A stretch of 64,000 nucleotides of DNA from Nibrella saemangeumensis (GCF_039541915.1 NZ_BAABHD010000084.1:62001-126000); one strand, 5' to 3'; counted from the first letter of the stretch, positions 46,550 to 55,777 are shown. The notes: a model not told the origin generated them from the letters alone. Numbers and translations are program-made.

Positions 46550-48628
46550 ATGAAAAATGGTATACATGTATATTTGATGAGACTGCTGATCGTATATGGG
46601 ATACTTTCGATCATGGGTACCGGAACTCCGCTGGCGGCTCAGCCCGGCGGCAAATTGGTATACGCCGATTCGCAGTCGCTGCTGGAACTGGGCAGACACG
46701 TACGCATCTACAAAGACCCGTCGGCTACGCTCAACATCGACCAGGTCCGGCGGTTACCTGATTCGCTGTTTGAAGCCAGCCGGCAGGATGTGCTGAATTT
46801 TGGGCTGACCCGCGCCCGCATCTGGCTGAAGGTCACGCTGCAAAACCAGGCGGCCGAACCTCTCTACCTCCTGTTCCGGACCCAGGACATCAATGCCGTC
46901 GATGCCTACATCACTGGTCCGGCCGGTAGTAGTGTGTTTCATACCGGAACGTACCGGCCGTTCCGGAACCGCTATTTTCTGACCAACAGCGTGGTGCTGA
47001 AACTAGGCGATGCGCCCACGGATATATACATCGCCGTGCAGGAAGGCAGCCGGTTTCATTTCCCGATTCTGCTGGGCAGTATTCAGCCGATCGTTCAGCA
47101 CCAGTACCGCGAAACGCTGTTCAACGGAGCCATTCTGGGTATTATGCTGGTGATGGCGTTCATCAATTTCTGTATCTACCTGATGCTGCGCGACCGCACC
47201 TACCTGTTTTACTGCTGTTACGTGCTGACGTCCGGGCTGATGTTTATGATGTACGAAGGACTGACCTACGATCTGTTCTGGCGGAGTTTCCCCTGGCTCA
47301 ACGACGACCGGTTTTCGTTCGTTACCCGCGTGCTGACCTTTGTTTTTGGTATTTTGTTCTCAACGCGGTTTCTGCACCTCGATCAGTACCTGCCCCGGCT
47401 GAATCAATTTTTCAAGGGTGTTGTCGGGCTGCTGCTCGTGGTTGGCTTCCTGAAAATTGCCAATCTGTCGGTGGCGGAAACAATCTTTTATCCGCTGACG
47501 CTCTTCGGGCTGGTGTCTTTGTTCACGGCCGGCGTGCTGACCTTTCGGGCGGGTTACCGGCCGGCACGCTACTACCTGGTGGGTTGGGGATTGTATATCC
47601 TGGGGGCCATGTCGACGATACTGGCGCTTATGGATGTCTTATCGTTCAAATACCTGCTGACGGCCTACGGCTATGCGTCGGGGGCAGCCTGCGAAGCCAC
47701 CGTGCTGTCGTTTGCCCTCGCCGACCGGCTGAACAGTTTCCGGAAAGAGAACCTGCGGTCGCAGCAGTTGGCCATTGCCCAATTGCAGGAGAACGAGCGG
47801 CTGGTGCGCGAACAGAACCGGCTGCTGGAAGAGAAAGTAGCCGAGCGGACGCAGGCGCTGCAGCATTCGGTGGATGAGCTTGAACTGAAAAATGCCGAAA
47901 TCCTGCGGCAGCAGTCGGAACTGGAAGAAGTGCGGCTGAAAAACCTCCGGGCCGAGTTTGCCCGGAAACTGGCCCGCATCAAGCTCAAGTCGTTGCGCGA
48001 TCAGATGAACCCGCATTTTCTGTTCAACTGTATGAACACCATTGAGGCCTACATCATCGAAAACCGCCCCGACGAAGCCACGGCTTTTTTGCAGAAATTT
48101 TCCAAGCTAATCCGGGCTACCCTCGAAAATTCACTGTACGAGAGTATCCCGATTAAAAGCGAGATTGAAGCGCTGAACCTGTATATTCAGTTGGAAGAAG
48201 CTCGCGTGAATAACCGGTTTTCCCATACCGTAGACGTCAGTCCGGTATTACTTGAACAGCCCTATACGATACCTCCGCTGCTGCTGCAGCCCTACGTAGA
48301 AAATGCTATACTGCACGGACTGCGGCATAAGCGGGATACGGCCGGGCAGCTCCGGATTGGCCTGTCTGTTCAGGATCAGCGATTGATCTGTACAATTGAG
48401 GATAATGGGATCGGGCGGCAGAAAGCCGCCGAGATGCGCACTAGCCGACCCGGCAAAAGCCAGTCGCTCGGCATGAAATTTACCGGAGAGCGGATGGCCG
48501 TAATGAGCGAGATATCGGCTACCCGTTACGAGGTAGAGGTGATTGATTTGATCGGGAACGGCCAAACCGGAACGAAGGTAATCCTGACGCTACCCCTGCT
48601 CCGGCAAACGGAAACACCAGTATCGTAA
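46550..48628 (+). CDS. 7TM-DISM sensor histidine kinase (LytS-type kinase core)
   Basis: This 692-residue protein has a signal peptide, then a 7TMR-DISM extracellular domain (~35-175; L-T-R-A-R-I-W-L-K-V-T-L-Q-N), seven membrane segments (~185-385), a coiled coil (~395-465; Q-E-N-E-R-L-V-R-E-Q-N-R-L-L-E) and a His_kinase core. Q-M-N-P-H-F-L-F-N-C-M-N holds His489; ATP-binding motifs are Q-P-Y-V-E-N-A-I-L-H and I-E-D-N-G-I-G. It should sense an extracytoplasmic ligand, possibly a carbohydrate or peptide, and phosphorylate the LytTR regulator 33 bp downstream. ATG 46577 is an alternative start. It is divergent from receptor 2. Confidence 0.92.
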   Translation: MKNGIHVYLMRLLIVYGILSIMGTGTPLAAQPGGKLVYADSQSLLELGRHVRIYKDPSATLNIDQVRRLPDSLFEASRQDVLNFGLTRARIWLKVTLQNQAAEPLYLLFRTQDINAVDAYITGPAGSSVFHTGTYRPFRNRYFLTNSVVLKLGDAPTDIYIAVQEGSRFHFPILLGSIQPIVQHQYRETLFNGAILGIMLVMAFINFCIYLMLRDRTYLFYCCYVLTSGLMFMMYEGLTYDLFWRSFPWLNDDRFSFVTRVLTFVFGILFSTRFLHLDQYLPRLNQFFKGVVGLLLVVGFLKIANLSVAETIFYPLTLFGLVSLFTAGVLTFRAGYRPARYYLVGWGLYILGAMSTILALMDVLSFKYLLTAYGYASGAACEATVLSFALADRLNSFRKENLRSQQLAIAQLQENERLVREQNRLLEEKVAERTQALQHSVDELELKNAEILRQQSELEEVRLKNLRAEFARKLARIKLKSLRDQMNPHFLFNCMNTIEAYIIENRPDEATAFLQKFSKLIRATLENSLYESIPIKSEIEALNLYIQLEEARVNNRFSHTVDVSPVLLEQPYTIPPLLLQPYVENAILHGLRHKRDTAGQLRIGLSVQDQRLICTIEDNGIGRQKAAEMRTSRPGKSQSLGMKFTGERMAVMSEISATRYEVEVIDLIGNGQTGTKVILTLPLLRQTETPVS

Positions 48629-48661
48629 AGCCAGCAAACGACTCTTTTTAACCCAACTACC

Positions 48662-49417
48662 ATGAAAGTAATACTCGTAGATGATGAGCGACCGGCCCTG
48701 ATTACGCTCCGGCACAAGCTCCTGAAATACGATAGCAGCATCGAAATTCTGGCCATGTGTGAAGAGCCTGAAGATGGACTTGAGCAGATTGGCCGGCTGA
48801 AACCCGACGTAGTTTTTCTGGACGTGGAGATGCCCGGCATGAACGGATTCGATCTCCTGGAGCAACTGCCAAAGATCGATTTTGAGGTGGTATTTACCAC
48901 GGCCCACGATGAATTCACCATCCAGGCCATCCGCGTCAGTGCGTTCGATTACCTGCTCAAGCCCGTTGATGAGGAGGATCTGCGGAAGACCTTGGAGCGG
49001 CTGATCGTTTGTCTGAAGGAAAAGGAGGATCGCAACCACTTCCGGGAGTTTCAGTACCTGCTGAAGAGCCTGCGGGGCGAGCCGGAAAAAGTAAAGAAAT
49101 TGCCTATTGCCACCATGGACGGCATTCTGCTGCTGCCCCTCAGCGATATTATCCGCATTGAAGCGATGGGTAGTTACACCGCCTTTTACTGCAGCAAAAA
49201 GCAAAAGATCGTGGCCTCCAAATCCATCTCCGAGTTCGACCACCTGTGCCACAATGATACCTTCTTTAAAGTGCACAAATCGCACATCATCAACCTGAAC
49301 TTCGTCGAGAAATACATCCGTGGCGAAGGCGGCTCGGTCATTCTGGCCGACGGCAGCGAAGTGGGCGTTTCCCGGCGCTCCAAAGCCGAACTGCTGGAAC
49401 GGCTGTTTCTGAAGTAA
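48662..49417 (+). CDS. LytTR-family response regulator
   Basis: This 251-residue protein has a receiver domain (1-~120; Asp54 in V-F-L-D-V-E-M-P-G-M, Lys in Y-L-L-K-P-V-D) and a LytTR DNA-binding domain (~145-248; P-I-A-T-M-D-G-I-L-L-L-P, R-I-E-A-M-G-S-Y, F-F-K-V-H-K-S-H-I-I-N-L). It is the obvious partner of the kinase 33 bp upstream. LytTR domains bind direct repeats about 21 bp apart, which matches the elements in front of five nearby genes. Its LytTR domain is more than half identical, by eye, to the one fused to a 7TM sensor at 57233-58888, including most of the likely DNA-contact region. Confidence 0.93.
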   Translation: MKVILVDDERPALITLRHKLLKYDSSIEILAMCEEPEDGLEQIGRLKPDVVFLDVEMPGMNGFDLLEQLPKIDFEVVFTTAHDEFTIQAIRVSAFDYLLKPVDEEDLRKTLERLIVCLKEKEDRNHFREFQYLLKSLRGEPEKVKKLPIATMDGILLLPLSDIIRIEAMGSYTAFYCSKKQKIVASKSISEFDHLCHNDTFFKVHKSHIINLNFVEKYIRGEGGSVILADGSEVGVSRRSKAELLERLFLK

Positions 49418-49450
49418 CACGTACCTCCGGCGGTCCGCCATTGCGGCTTC

Positions 49451-49488
49451 AGCCCGTTTCTTATAAATACATTATGAAGAGACGGGCT
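49451..49488. terminator. Hairpin between convergent regulator and hydrolase genes
   Basis: AGCCCGTTTCTT (49451-49462) and AAGAGACGGGCT (49477-49488) form a 12-bp stem with one wobble pair and a 14-base loop. It lies in the 87-bp gap between the stops of the response regulator and the CocE-type hydrolase. T runs are short, so its strength is uncertain. Confidence 0.5.
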
Positions 49489-49504
49489 AACGCCAAATAG
49501 TACG

Positions 49505-51433
49505 TTATTTCAACACCTGCACCTCAATAGCCGAGTTACCGTAGACCCGGTGCGTGGCCTTCTGAAAATCGGTTGCCTCGGCTTTGTAAATATTCTCGAC
49601 GTACTTCTGCGGATTGCGGTCGATGAGCGGGAACCACGTACTCTGCACCTGTACCATAATGCGGTGGCCTTTTTTGAACGTATGCAGCACATCCTGTAGG
49701 CGGAAGGTAACGTCGGTTACCTGGTTCGGCGTAAACGGCTCCGGCTTTTCGAAGCTGTTGCGGAAACGCCCGCGCATGGCTTCCGACCGGACCATCTGCT
49801 GGTAATTGCTTAGCGTGATGTTCTTGTTCGGCATGTAGGGATGGTTGGGCTCATCGGGTGGATACACGTCAATGAGTTTCACCACCCAGTCGGCATCGGT
49901 ACCGGTGGTGCTTACCTTTAGTTTCGCCGTGATTTCGCCACCCAGTGTTAGGTCTTCCGTCAGCGGCTCGGTCTGGAACACCAGCACATCGGGACGGCGA
50001 CCGGCAAAGCGCTGGTCTTCCGACATATAATTGAACGGGGTAAAGCCCTGCGTTGTCGTAATATCTTCCGTATACGGTACGGGCTTCATTGGATCGCTGA
50101 TAAACTCCGAAAACGCGGTCCCATTGCCGGCCTGCTGCGTCAGTTGGCCCTTATCGGTCAGGTAATAGGTTTGGTTTTGGGCCGCAGCGGCCGGCCACTT
50201 ATCGCAGGTCTTCCACTCTTTCCGGCCGGTATCGAACAGGTAGGCTTCGGGCAGGCTGGTTTTCCCGTCGCCGGGACCTTTCAGGAAGTGGTTGAAAAAC
50301 TTACCTTCGATAGTACGCTGGTAGAAGGTGGCAATGCTGTCGCCGAAATAGATGTTACTGTGCAGTGTAGGGCCCGTCTCCCGCGACCAGCGGCCATGCC
50401 CAAACGGCCCCATCACCAGCGTGTTGTAGGTGCCGGGATTGTTCTTCTCCAGGGTTTTGTAGATCGTCAGGGGTCCGTACAGATCCTCGGCATCGAACCA
50501 GCCGCCCACGGTCATCACCGCATGTTTGACGTTCTTTAGGTGGGGCACAATGCTGCGCTTCTGCCAGAACTCGTCGTAGTTGGGGTGTTCCATCGTCTCC
50601 TGCCAGAAGAAGTTGTCCTTATAATACTTGCTGGCATTTTTGAGCGGCCCGAGGTCCAATTGCCACTGAAACCCATCTTTGGTGCCGGTATTGATGAACC
50701 GGTCGTTATACCAGGCCTGAGGAGTTGGCTTGGGGTGCTGTACACCAAAGACCGGGTACGTAAACAGATACGCTTGAATGAACGCCCCGTTGTGGTGAAA
50801 ATCGTCGAAGAAAAAGTCACCCACCGGAGCCTGGGGCGACGACGCTTTCAGGGCCGGGTGGGCATCTACGGCTCCGGCAATGGTGTAAAAGCCAGGGTAG
50901 GAGATACCCCACTGCCCCACACGACCGTTGTGGTGCTTCACGTTTTTCAGCAGCCACTCAATGGTATCGTAGGTATCTGAACTCTCATCGGGAGCCCCCG
51001 CCGTTGAAACAGTAGCGGCTGCTTTGCCTTTCTTCCGGCTGGCCGTGGCGACTGGTTTGGGGTCGGGTATATTGGGCGTCATATTGGTCCAGGTACCCTC
51101 CGACATCCACCGGCCCCGCACGTCCTGGTACACAAAGATGTATTTGTCCTGCATCAGGGAGGGCGAGGGACCCAGGCGCTCGGCGTAATTCTCCGGCCCG
51201 TAGGGTGCCACGCTGTAGCAGGTACGCTGCATCAGGAAGGGGTAACGTTTCGTCTCCGAGGCATCTTTCGGCACGTACACAATGGTGAACAGTTTGGTGC
51301 CGTCGCGGGCCGGAATCTGGTATTCGTACTTCTGGTACGTATCCCGGATAAAGGAATTGGTTGCCGGTTGCTGGGCAACGCTGGTAACCGAAACCAGCAG
51401 TACCAGCAAGAGGACTCGTAACGAAAGCTGCAT
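49505..51433 (-). CDS. Exported CocE/NonD-family acyl hydrolase
   Basis: This 642-residue protein has a signal peptide ending S-V-A-Q and belongs to the X-Pro dipeptidyl-peptidase/CocE family related to alpha-amino-acid ester hydrolases. The nucleophile is Ser178 in G-Q-W-G-I-S-Y-P-G. G-G-W-F-D-A-E-D is the Asp region and G-P-F-G-H-G-R-W carries the catalytic His. A C-terminal beta domain (~390-640) ends N-S-A-I-E-V-Q-V-L-K. A Lys/Ala/Thr-rich insertion at ~125-150 is not typical. It probably hydrolyses an ester or peptide bond in the periplasm. It is the last gene of the minus-strand receptor-3 group. Confidence 0.87.
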   Translation of the reverse strand: MQLSLRVLLLVLLVSVTSVAQQPATNSFIRDTYQKYEYQIPARDGTKLFTIVYVPKDASETKRYPFLMQRTCYSVAPYGPENYAERLGPSPSLMQDKYIFVYQDVRGRWMSEGTWTNMTPNIPDPKPVATASRKKGKAAATVSTAGAPDESSDTYDTIEWLLKNVKHHNGRVGQWGISYPGFYTIAGAVDAHPALKASSPQAPVGDFFFDDFHHNGAFIQAYLFTYPVFGVQHPKPTPQAWYNDRFINTGTKDGFQWQLDLGPLKNASKYYKDNFFWQETMEHPNYDEFWQKRSIVPHLKNVKHAVMTVGGWFDAEDLYGPLTIYKTLEKNNPGTYNTLVMGPFGHGRWSRETGPTLHSNIYFGDSIATFYQRTIEGKFFNHFLKGPGDGKTSLPEAYLFDTGRKEWKTCDKWPAAAAQNQTYYLTDKGQLTQQAGNGTAFSEFISDPMKPVPYTEDITTTQGFTPFNYMSEDQRFAGRRPDVLVFQTEPLTEDLTLGGEITAKLKVSTTGTDADWVVKLIDVYPPDEPNHPYMPNKNITLSNYQQMVRSEAMRGRFRNSFEKPEPFTPNQVTDVTFRLQDVLHTFKKGHRIMVQVQSTWFPLIDRNPQKYVENIYKAEATDFQKATHRVYGNSAIEVQVLK

Positions 51434-51478
51434 AAGGTAGTTTGTTAAACGTGCCGGCTAAATTAATAGATTTTGGGC

Positions 51479-52087
51479 CTATCGGAAAACGGCCGCCAGA
51501 GCGGCAATGACAATGGCATAAAAAATGGTTGCCAGCAGAAGCACAATACCCATTATCAGACCAGCCGTTGCCGGTCCCCGTTCCGGAGCTTTTTTTCGGG
51601 ATCGGTTAATCCCCCGAATACCGGCTATGACCGCCCAAATCCCGGCAACGGGTAAGATCAAAATAAGCGATGCGGCATTGGGTACAAGGATAGCCACGGC
51701 CAGACTTATAATGCCGATTAGCCCCGCAACGAGCGACTGATTGGCGGCCCGGCGGGCAGACGGCTCCCGGCTGACGCGCTGGTGAATGATTTCATCTGAG
51801 GACGATACATTTCCGACAGTCCGTTGCTTTTTATCGTTTTTAGCCGGATGCATAGCCCCGTGGGAAGCGGGGTTCGCGCGTCCTTGTTCGGGCAGAGCCG
51901 TTGCGGCCATGGGCAGAGCCTCCGGCAGTTGGTAGGCTGAATCGGTTCGAGCCAGAAGAGGAGGGGAGGTATCGGCAACCGGAGCGGTGTAATCCGGGTG
52001 GTCCGTTGGCTGAAAATAAGCGACCGGCCGCTGACAACCCGTAATCAGGCCCATACCGATGCACAGAAGGAGTAAATAGTTACGCAT
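51479..52087 (-). CDS. Lipoprotein with C-terminal membrane segments (CQR family)
   Basis: This 202-residue protein starts at ATG 52087 (an ATG at 52096 is also possible). The lipobox L-I-T-G-C gives a mature N-terminus C-Q-R-P-V-A-Y-F-Q, followed by a low-complexity Pro/Ala/Thr linker (~30-110) with S-R-E-P-S-A-R-R-A-A. Two hydrophobic segments follow (~115-160 and ~170-200), of the DUF4190-like pattern. No function known. It lies 17 bp beyond the receptor gene at 52105, so it is co-expressed. C-Q-R plus linker plus membrane segments recur in the proteins at 55463 and 55871, which suggests a local family that may support the receptors. Confidence 0.65.
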   Translation of the reverse strand: MRNYLLLLCIGMGLITGCQRPVAYFQPTDHPDYTAPVADTSPPLLARTDSAYQLPEALPMAATALPEQGRANPASHGAMHPAKNDKKQRTVGNVSSSDEIIHQRVSREPSARRAANQSLVAGLIGIISLAVAILVPNAASLILILPVAGIWAVIAGIRGINRSRKKAPERGPATAGLIMGIVLLLATIFYAIVIAALAAVFR

Positions 52088-52104
52088 GAAGAGCATGAAT
52101 ACGT

Positions 52105-54558
52105 TTAAAAGTCAATGCGGTAGAAGAAAACCGGCAGAAAACCCAGCTGGTACTCCTGCTTGATGAATGTGCCGTCGGGCTGTGGCGCGTAGCTCAGCGA
52201 CAGCAGGTTCTGAATGCCCAGAATATTCACGAAGTCCACGGCGATGGTGTGAGTAAGCTTATTGCGATTAATCTTGTAATCTACCTTCAGGTCGAGCCGG
52301 CGGTAGGGGGCAAATTGCAGCGTGTTTCGAGACTCGTTGCGGTAGATGATTTCCTGGTTCAGCCGCGAGGCCGTTTCATCGACCGGGCCATACCACCGCC
52401 CACCTATGGCCGTAAACTTAGCGCCCAGGTTCAGGCTGGACCCCCGCCGGTCACCGCGCCGGAAGGTAAACTCTTTCGCCACCAGGGCGTTGAACGCGTA
52501 CCGGCCGTTGAAATCAGTATTGCGCAGGACGCCATCGGCCCCCTTGTATTTGGCATCAAACAGGGAGCCCGTTACCAGGAAGTAGTAGCCGTCGCTGAAA
52601 AACTTCTCCACCGTCAGTTCCATCCCGTAGTTCCGGCCGGTACCCTCATTGACCAGTTTGCCCGGAAAGATGCGCGAGAAGCCTGCGCCGGTATTTAGGA
52701 TCGAAAATGAACTATTGCCCTGCTCAATGGGAACGTCAAACAGCTTCTGGTAATAAGCTTCCAGCTTCATGCGCATGTTGCGGCCCAGCAACCGGTCGTA
52801 GGCCGCTACGTAATGCCAGCTTTTGGTGAGGCCCATATCGCGGTTGTAGTCGCTACGCGGGAGGCTGGTGCCGGTAGGTGTAAACCGGTAGAAATAAGCG
52901 TATGCGGGCTGAATCTGGCTGTGCAGACCCGTCGCGAGGCTGATTTTCTGCCGGTTGGGTAAATCCCAGGCTAAACCTAAACGGGGTTCAATCGGGGAGA
53001 AACTATTGTTGTTCAGTGAGAAGTAAAGGCTGGTTAGGCCGGCGCTCAGCGTCATGTTACGGAGCAGGTTCAGCCGCCATTGCACAAATGGCTGCAGCAT
53101 CACGGCCGAGGTGCGGGCATCCCAGCGCGTAGCCCAGTTGCCCAGCCGCACGCCCGTCGTGGTTTCGTTGATCGTGCGGTATTGGTCGTTGTAGCTATAC
53201 AGGTACAGATCCGAGTTCAGCCCTACTTTCAGCGTGCTGCGCGGACTGAATTTATGGTTTACCGACGTCGCCAGGGACGTTTTCGTTTCGGCGAACTGAT
53301 AGTTCATGGTCGGGCGCAGGGAGTCGATGACGTACCGGTTATCCTGCACCTGCAGATTGCCCTGACCGTCGCGCCGGATAAACAGGTAGTCGTCGCTGGC
53401 CCCCTGAGTATTGCCCGATACCGCCAGTGTAGCCCGCAGAAACGTGTTGCGGCTCAGGGGCTGGTTGTAGCTCAAACCAGCCACGCCCATACGGGAGGTG
53501 TAATACTGATCGCGGTCGTTTTGGCCGAAGATGTTGCGGTCGGATACCTCCTGCTTGCTGATCAGAATATCGATGGTACTGGTACCGCCGAATCCCCAGA
53601 GGGCTATATTTCCGCCTTTCTTCAGCGGAAAGTTGAACCGGAACGCGGCATCCTGGTAGCTTGGTACAGCCTGCGTGCCAATATCAATGCCGGCTTTGCT
53701 GAACAGCCAGAGATTGGCGTAGCGGTACGACGCCAGGTACGAACTCCCCGATTTGCGGGAGAGCGGCCCCTCGACCAACCCTTCAGTCCCCAGAAAACCA
53801 AACTGAAACGACCGTTGGTGCCGCTCGTTGTTGCCGTTGCGCAGCCGCAGATCAAATACCCCCGCCATGGAGTTGCCGAACTCGGCCGGAAAGGCACCTG
53901 TGAAGAAATCGGAGTTGGCCAGGTACTTGTTGTTGATGATGCTCACCGGGCCACCCGTAGTGCCCGGAATGGCAAAGTGGTTGGGGTTGGGTATGCTCAC
54001 GCCCTCCACCCGCCAGAGTACGCCAATGGGCGAATTACCCCGGATAACGATATCATTGCGGGAGTCGTCGGCGCCCTGCACGCCGGCAAAGTTGGAGGCC
54101 ATGCGGGCGGGTTCGCCCCGGCTGCCGGCGTAGCGGTCGGTTTCTTCCACGGAGAACTGGCGGGCCGACACCAGGGCCATTTCGTTGCGGGCGTCGCCGG
54201 TGCGCTGGGCTTTAACGGTAATGGCCGAGAGCTGCTGAATGGCTTCTTCCAGGTCAATGTCCAGAATGGTTTCCCGGCCCGCATCCACAATGATGTTGTT
54301 GAGCAGGGCCTCTTTGTAGCCTACCAGCGAGAGCTTAACGGTGTGCCGGCCTACGGGTACATTGGTCAGTCGGTAACGGCCGGCGGTATCGGAGATGGTC
54401 CCCATTGCTGGGGTGACATCGGTCAGCTGGACGGTAACGCCCACCAGGGGGTATTTGGATTCTTTGTCGACCACCCGACCCCGCAGCGTCTGACTGAGCT
54501 GGGCGTACGTGGTTTGAGTAATCAGAAAGATGCTGAAGAGCAGTACAGATTGTTTCAT
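52105..54558 (-). CDS. TonB-dependent receptor (CarboxypepD_reg type), paralogue 3
   Basis: This 817-residue receptor has the same domain order as the one at 40503: signal peptide ending T-T-Y-A-Q, carboxypeptidase-regulatory domain (L-R-G-R-V-V-D-K-E-S-K-Y-P-L), plug (S-R-N-D-I-V-I-R-G-N-S) and barrel ending Y-R-I-D-F. The first ~270 residues are almost identical to paralogue 1, including plug residues. The barrel loops differ (for example ~395-480), so the ligands may differ while the signalling or TonB interface is shared. It is followed by the small lipoprotein gene at 51479 and preceded by one operator match at 54626. Confidence 0.9.
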   Translation of the reverse strand: MKQSVLLFSIFLITQTTYAQLSQTLRGRVVDKESKYPLVGVTVQLTDVTPAMGTISDTAGRYRLTNVPVGRHTVKLSLVGYKEALLNNIIVDAGRETILDIDLEEAIQQLSAITVKAQRTGDARNEMALVSARQFSVEETDRYAGSRGEPARMASNFAGVQGADDSRNDIVIRGNSPIGVLWRVEGVSIPNPNHFAIPGTTGGPVSIINNKYLANSDFFTGAFPAEFGNSMAGVFDLRLRNGNNERHQRSFQFGFLGTEGLVEGPLSRKSGSSYLASYRYANLWLFSKAGIDIGTQAVPSYQDAAFRFNFPLKKGGNIALWGFGGTSTIDILISKQEVSDRNIFGQNDRDQYYTSRMGVAGLSYNQPLSRNTFLRATLAVSGNTQGASDDYLFIRRDGQGNLQVQDNRYVIDSLRPTMNYQFAETKTSLATSVNHKFSPRSTLKVGLNSDLYLYSYNDQYRTINETTTGVRLGNWATRWDARTSAVMLQPFVQWRLNLLRNMTLSAGLTSLYFSLNNNSFSPIEPRLGLAWDLPNRQKISLATGLHSQIQPAYAYFYRFTPTGTSLPRSDYNRDMGLTKSWHYVAAYDRLLGRNMRMKLEAYYQKLFDVPIEQGNSSFSILNTGAGFSRIFPGKLVNEGTGRNYGMELTVEKFFSDGYYFLVTGSLFDAKYKGADGVLRNTDFNGRYAFNALVAKEFTFRRGDRRGSSLNLGAKFTAIGGRWYGPVDETASRLNQEIIYRNESRNTLQFAPYRRLDLKVDYKINRNKLTHTIAVDFVNILGIQNLLSLSYAPQPDGTFIKQEYQLGFLPVFFYRIDF

Positions 54559-54589
54559 AGAGGAAGAAGTCGATTCATCAGGTTAAAGC

Positions 54590-54637
54590 CGAATGTAAAC
54601 AGGATACAATTGGAATTTAAACTGGTTGTCCACGGGC
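54590..54637 (-). promoter_or_regulatory. Promoter with one repeat copy, receptor paralogue 3
   Basis: TTGTCCACGGGC (54626-54637) matches TTKNNCANNGGC perfectly. A -7-like box (TACATTCG, minus strand, 54590-54597) lies 36 bp away and the start codon 68 bp away, as in the other elements. No second copy is visible at plus or minus 21 bp, so binding would rely on one half-site or a degenerate partner. Confidence 0.5.
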
Positions 54638-54639
54638 GT

Positions 54640-55422
54640 CTATCCGCTAATGGCCGCAATCAGCCACAGCAGAACTAAGCCAGCCACCACGCCACCCCAG
54701 GTTCTGAAAAAACGTCGCTTTTCCCGCTTCCGCTCGTCGCGGGTCATATCCCGGTAGCGCTTCATGTTCCGGTCAACCGCCCGGCCGAAGAAATACAAAC
54801 CACCGGCCAGAATACCCGTACCCAGCAGCAGGACCATGACCGACGCGAAGCCATAGCCCGCACAGGCCAGTTCGCAGGAGATGGCGGCTGCGCCATACGC
54901 CAGTACCAGTCCGGCCAGAAACAGCAATATATAACCGATGCGGGTGCCGGTCCGGTCACCTTCCTGCCGGGTTCCGGAGGGTTTTCGTTCATCTTTATGG
55001 GCCAATGATATGGTATCTGCCCGGTTGGCGGATTTGGTTTGCCCGGTTGTTTCATAACGAACTTCTTTACTGCCGCCCACGCTGCCTGAGGGGTGAAACA
55101 CGGCCGCCCGCTCCGCACCTATGCCCCCAAGGGTTATATAAAGCAAAAAATTAGCCACAAACAACGCATAGGTGTAGCGTTGTCTGCTTCGGGGGCGCTG
55201 CTCGGCCGAGTAGTAGACGTATCGGATGTAAAGTACTACAGAAATGAGCAGCACGATAATCACTTGCAGATAGCAGGCCGTAGTTCCCGGACGCTGAAAT
55301 AAAGGCCCCCAGGCACCGGCCCCCAGCAGGAGCCCCAGCACAGCATTGGACAGTTCAAGACAGACAAGTAGAAGTCTGGCGGGGGCGGGGTATCGATACG
55401 ACCACCGGGCAAGGAGTGACAT
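54640..55422 (-). CDS. Membrane protein of unknown function
   Basis: This 260-residue protein has about six hydrophobic segments: residues ~15-40, ~48-68, ~85-105, ~160-180, ~185-210 and ~240-258. A polar loop of about 55 residues (~105-160) contains S-G-S-V-G-G-S-K-E-V-R-Y-E and K-D-E-R-K-P-S-G-T-R. A basic segment, M-T-R-D-E-R-K-R-E-K-R-R, precedes the last helix. No family recognised. Its stop codon lies 2 bp from the receptor-3 repeat element. It is probably transcribed from the promoter at 55706 together with the broken small lipoprotein gene just upstream (40-bp gap). Confidence 0.6.
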   Translation of the reverse strand: MSLLARWSYRYPAPARLLLVCLELSNAVLGLLLGAGAWGPLFQRPGTTACYLQVIIVLLISVVLYIRYVYYSAEQRPRSRQRYTYALFVANFLLYITLGGIGAERAAVFHPSGSVGGSKEVRYETTGQTKSANRADTISLAHKDERKPSGTRQEGDRTGTRIGYILLFLAGLVLAYGAAAISCELACAGYGFASVMVLLLGTGILAGGLYFFGRAVDRNMKRYRDMTRDERKREKRRFFRTWGGVVAGLVLLWLIAAISG

Positions 55423-55462
55423 AGTTCTAGCTGTTGGGTAAGGCTGTTAATATGGCCTTATA

Positions 55463-55679
55463 TTAATACAGAATTAGCTGTAATGCCTGGATTAGAAGAA
55501 ATAAAATTGCCGTCATCAATAACGAAACGATGCTTGCTATAGCTACTACGGTTCCACCAAATGTAGCATGTCTACGCTCAGATGCTCGTTGGGGAGGCTG
55601 GATAGGGCCTTCGGCAACCGGTCTGTTGAACTACGCATAATAGCAGGCAGGTAATTCCAAGAAGTAGCTTTACTGTCAT
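55463..55679 (-). pseudogene. Small CQR-type lipoprotein gene, frameshifted
   Basis: From ATG 55679 the frame reads M-T-V-K-L-L-L-G-I-T, then a hydrophobic stretch and the lipobox-like Q-Q-T-G-C-R-R-P-Y-P, but it stops at 55578-55580. Removing one base from the run of four C (55591-55594, minus strand) restores a frame. It continues Q-R-A-S-E-R-R-H-A-T-F-G-G, enters a membrane segment (V-A-I-A-S-I-V-S-L-L-M-T-A-I-L-F-L-L) and ends at 55463. The intact product would have 71 residues: a short lipoprotein with one C-terminal helix, like a shortened version of the proteins at 51479 and 55871. Its promoter element (55706-55777) is well conserved. Confidence 0.55.
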
Positions 55680-55705
55680 TATTTTTTTCTTAGCGATTTT
55701 CTGAC

Positions 55706-55777
55706 CGAAAGTACCGTGCTTCAACCGACAATTGCAATCCAGACTTTTCCAACGGCGGGGTTGGGTTTATTAATGGT
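55706..55777 (-). promoter_or_regulatory. Promoter with 21-bp-spaced repeats, small lipoprotein
   Basis: TTTTCCAACGGC (55745-55756) matches TTKNNCANNGGC, and TTTATTAATGGT (55766-55777), 21 bp further, is a degenerate second copy. A -7-like box (TACTTTCG, minus strand, 55706-55713) lies 39 bp from the first copy and the start codon 66 bp away. The GGGTTGGGTTTA between and into the second copy is shared with the element at 56886. Confidence 0.6.

Noticed and set aside
53080..54678. 532-codon plus-strand open frame opposite TonB receptor 3
   Set aside because: It lies wholly over a well-supported receptor gene, has His/Gly/Val-rich sequence typical of antisense frames in GC-rich DNA, and a similar shadow is present opposite receptor 1.
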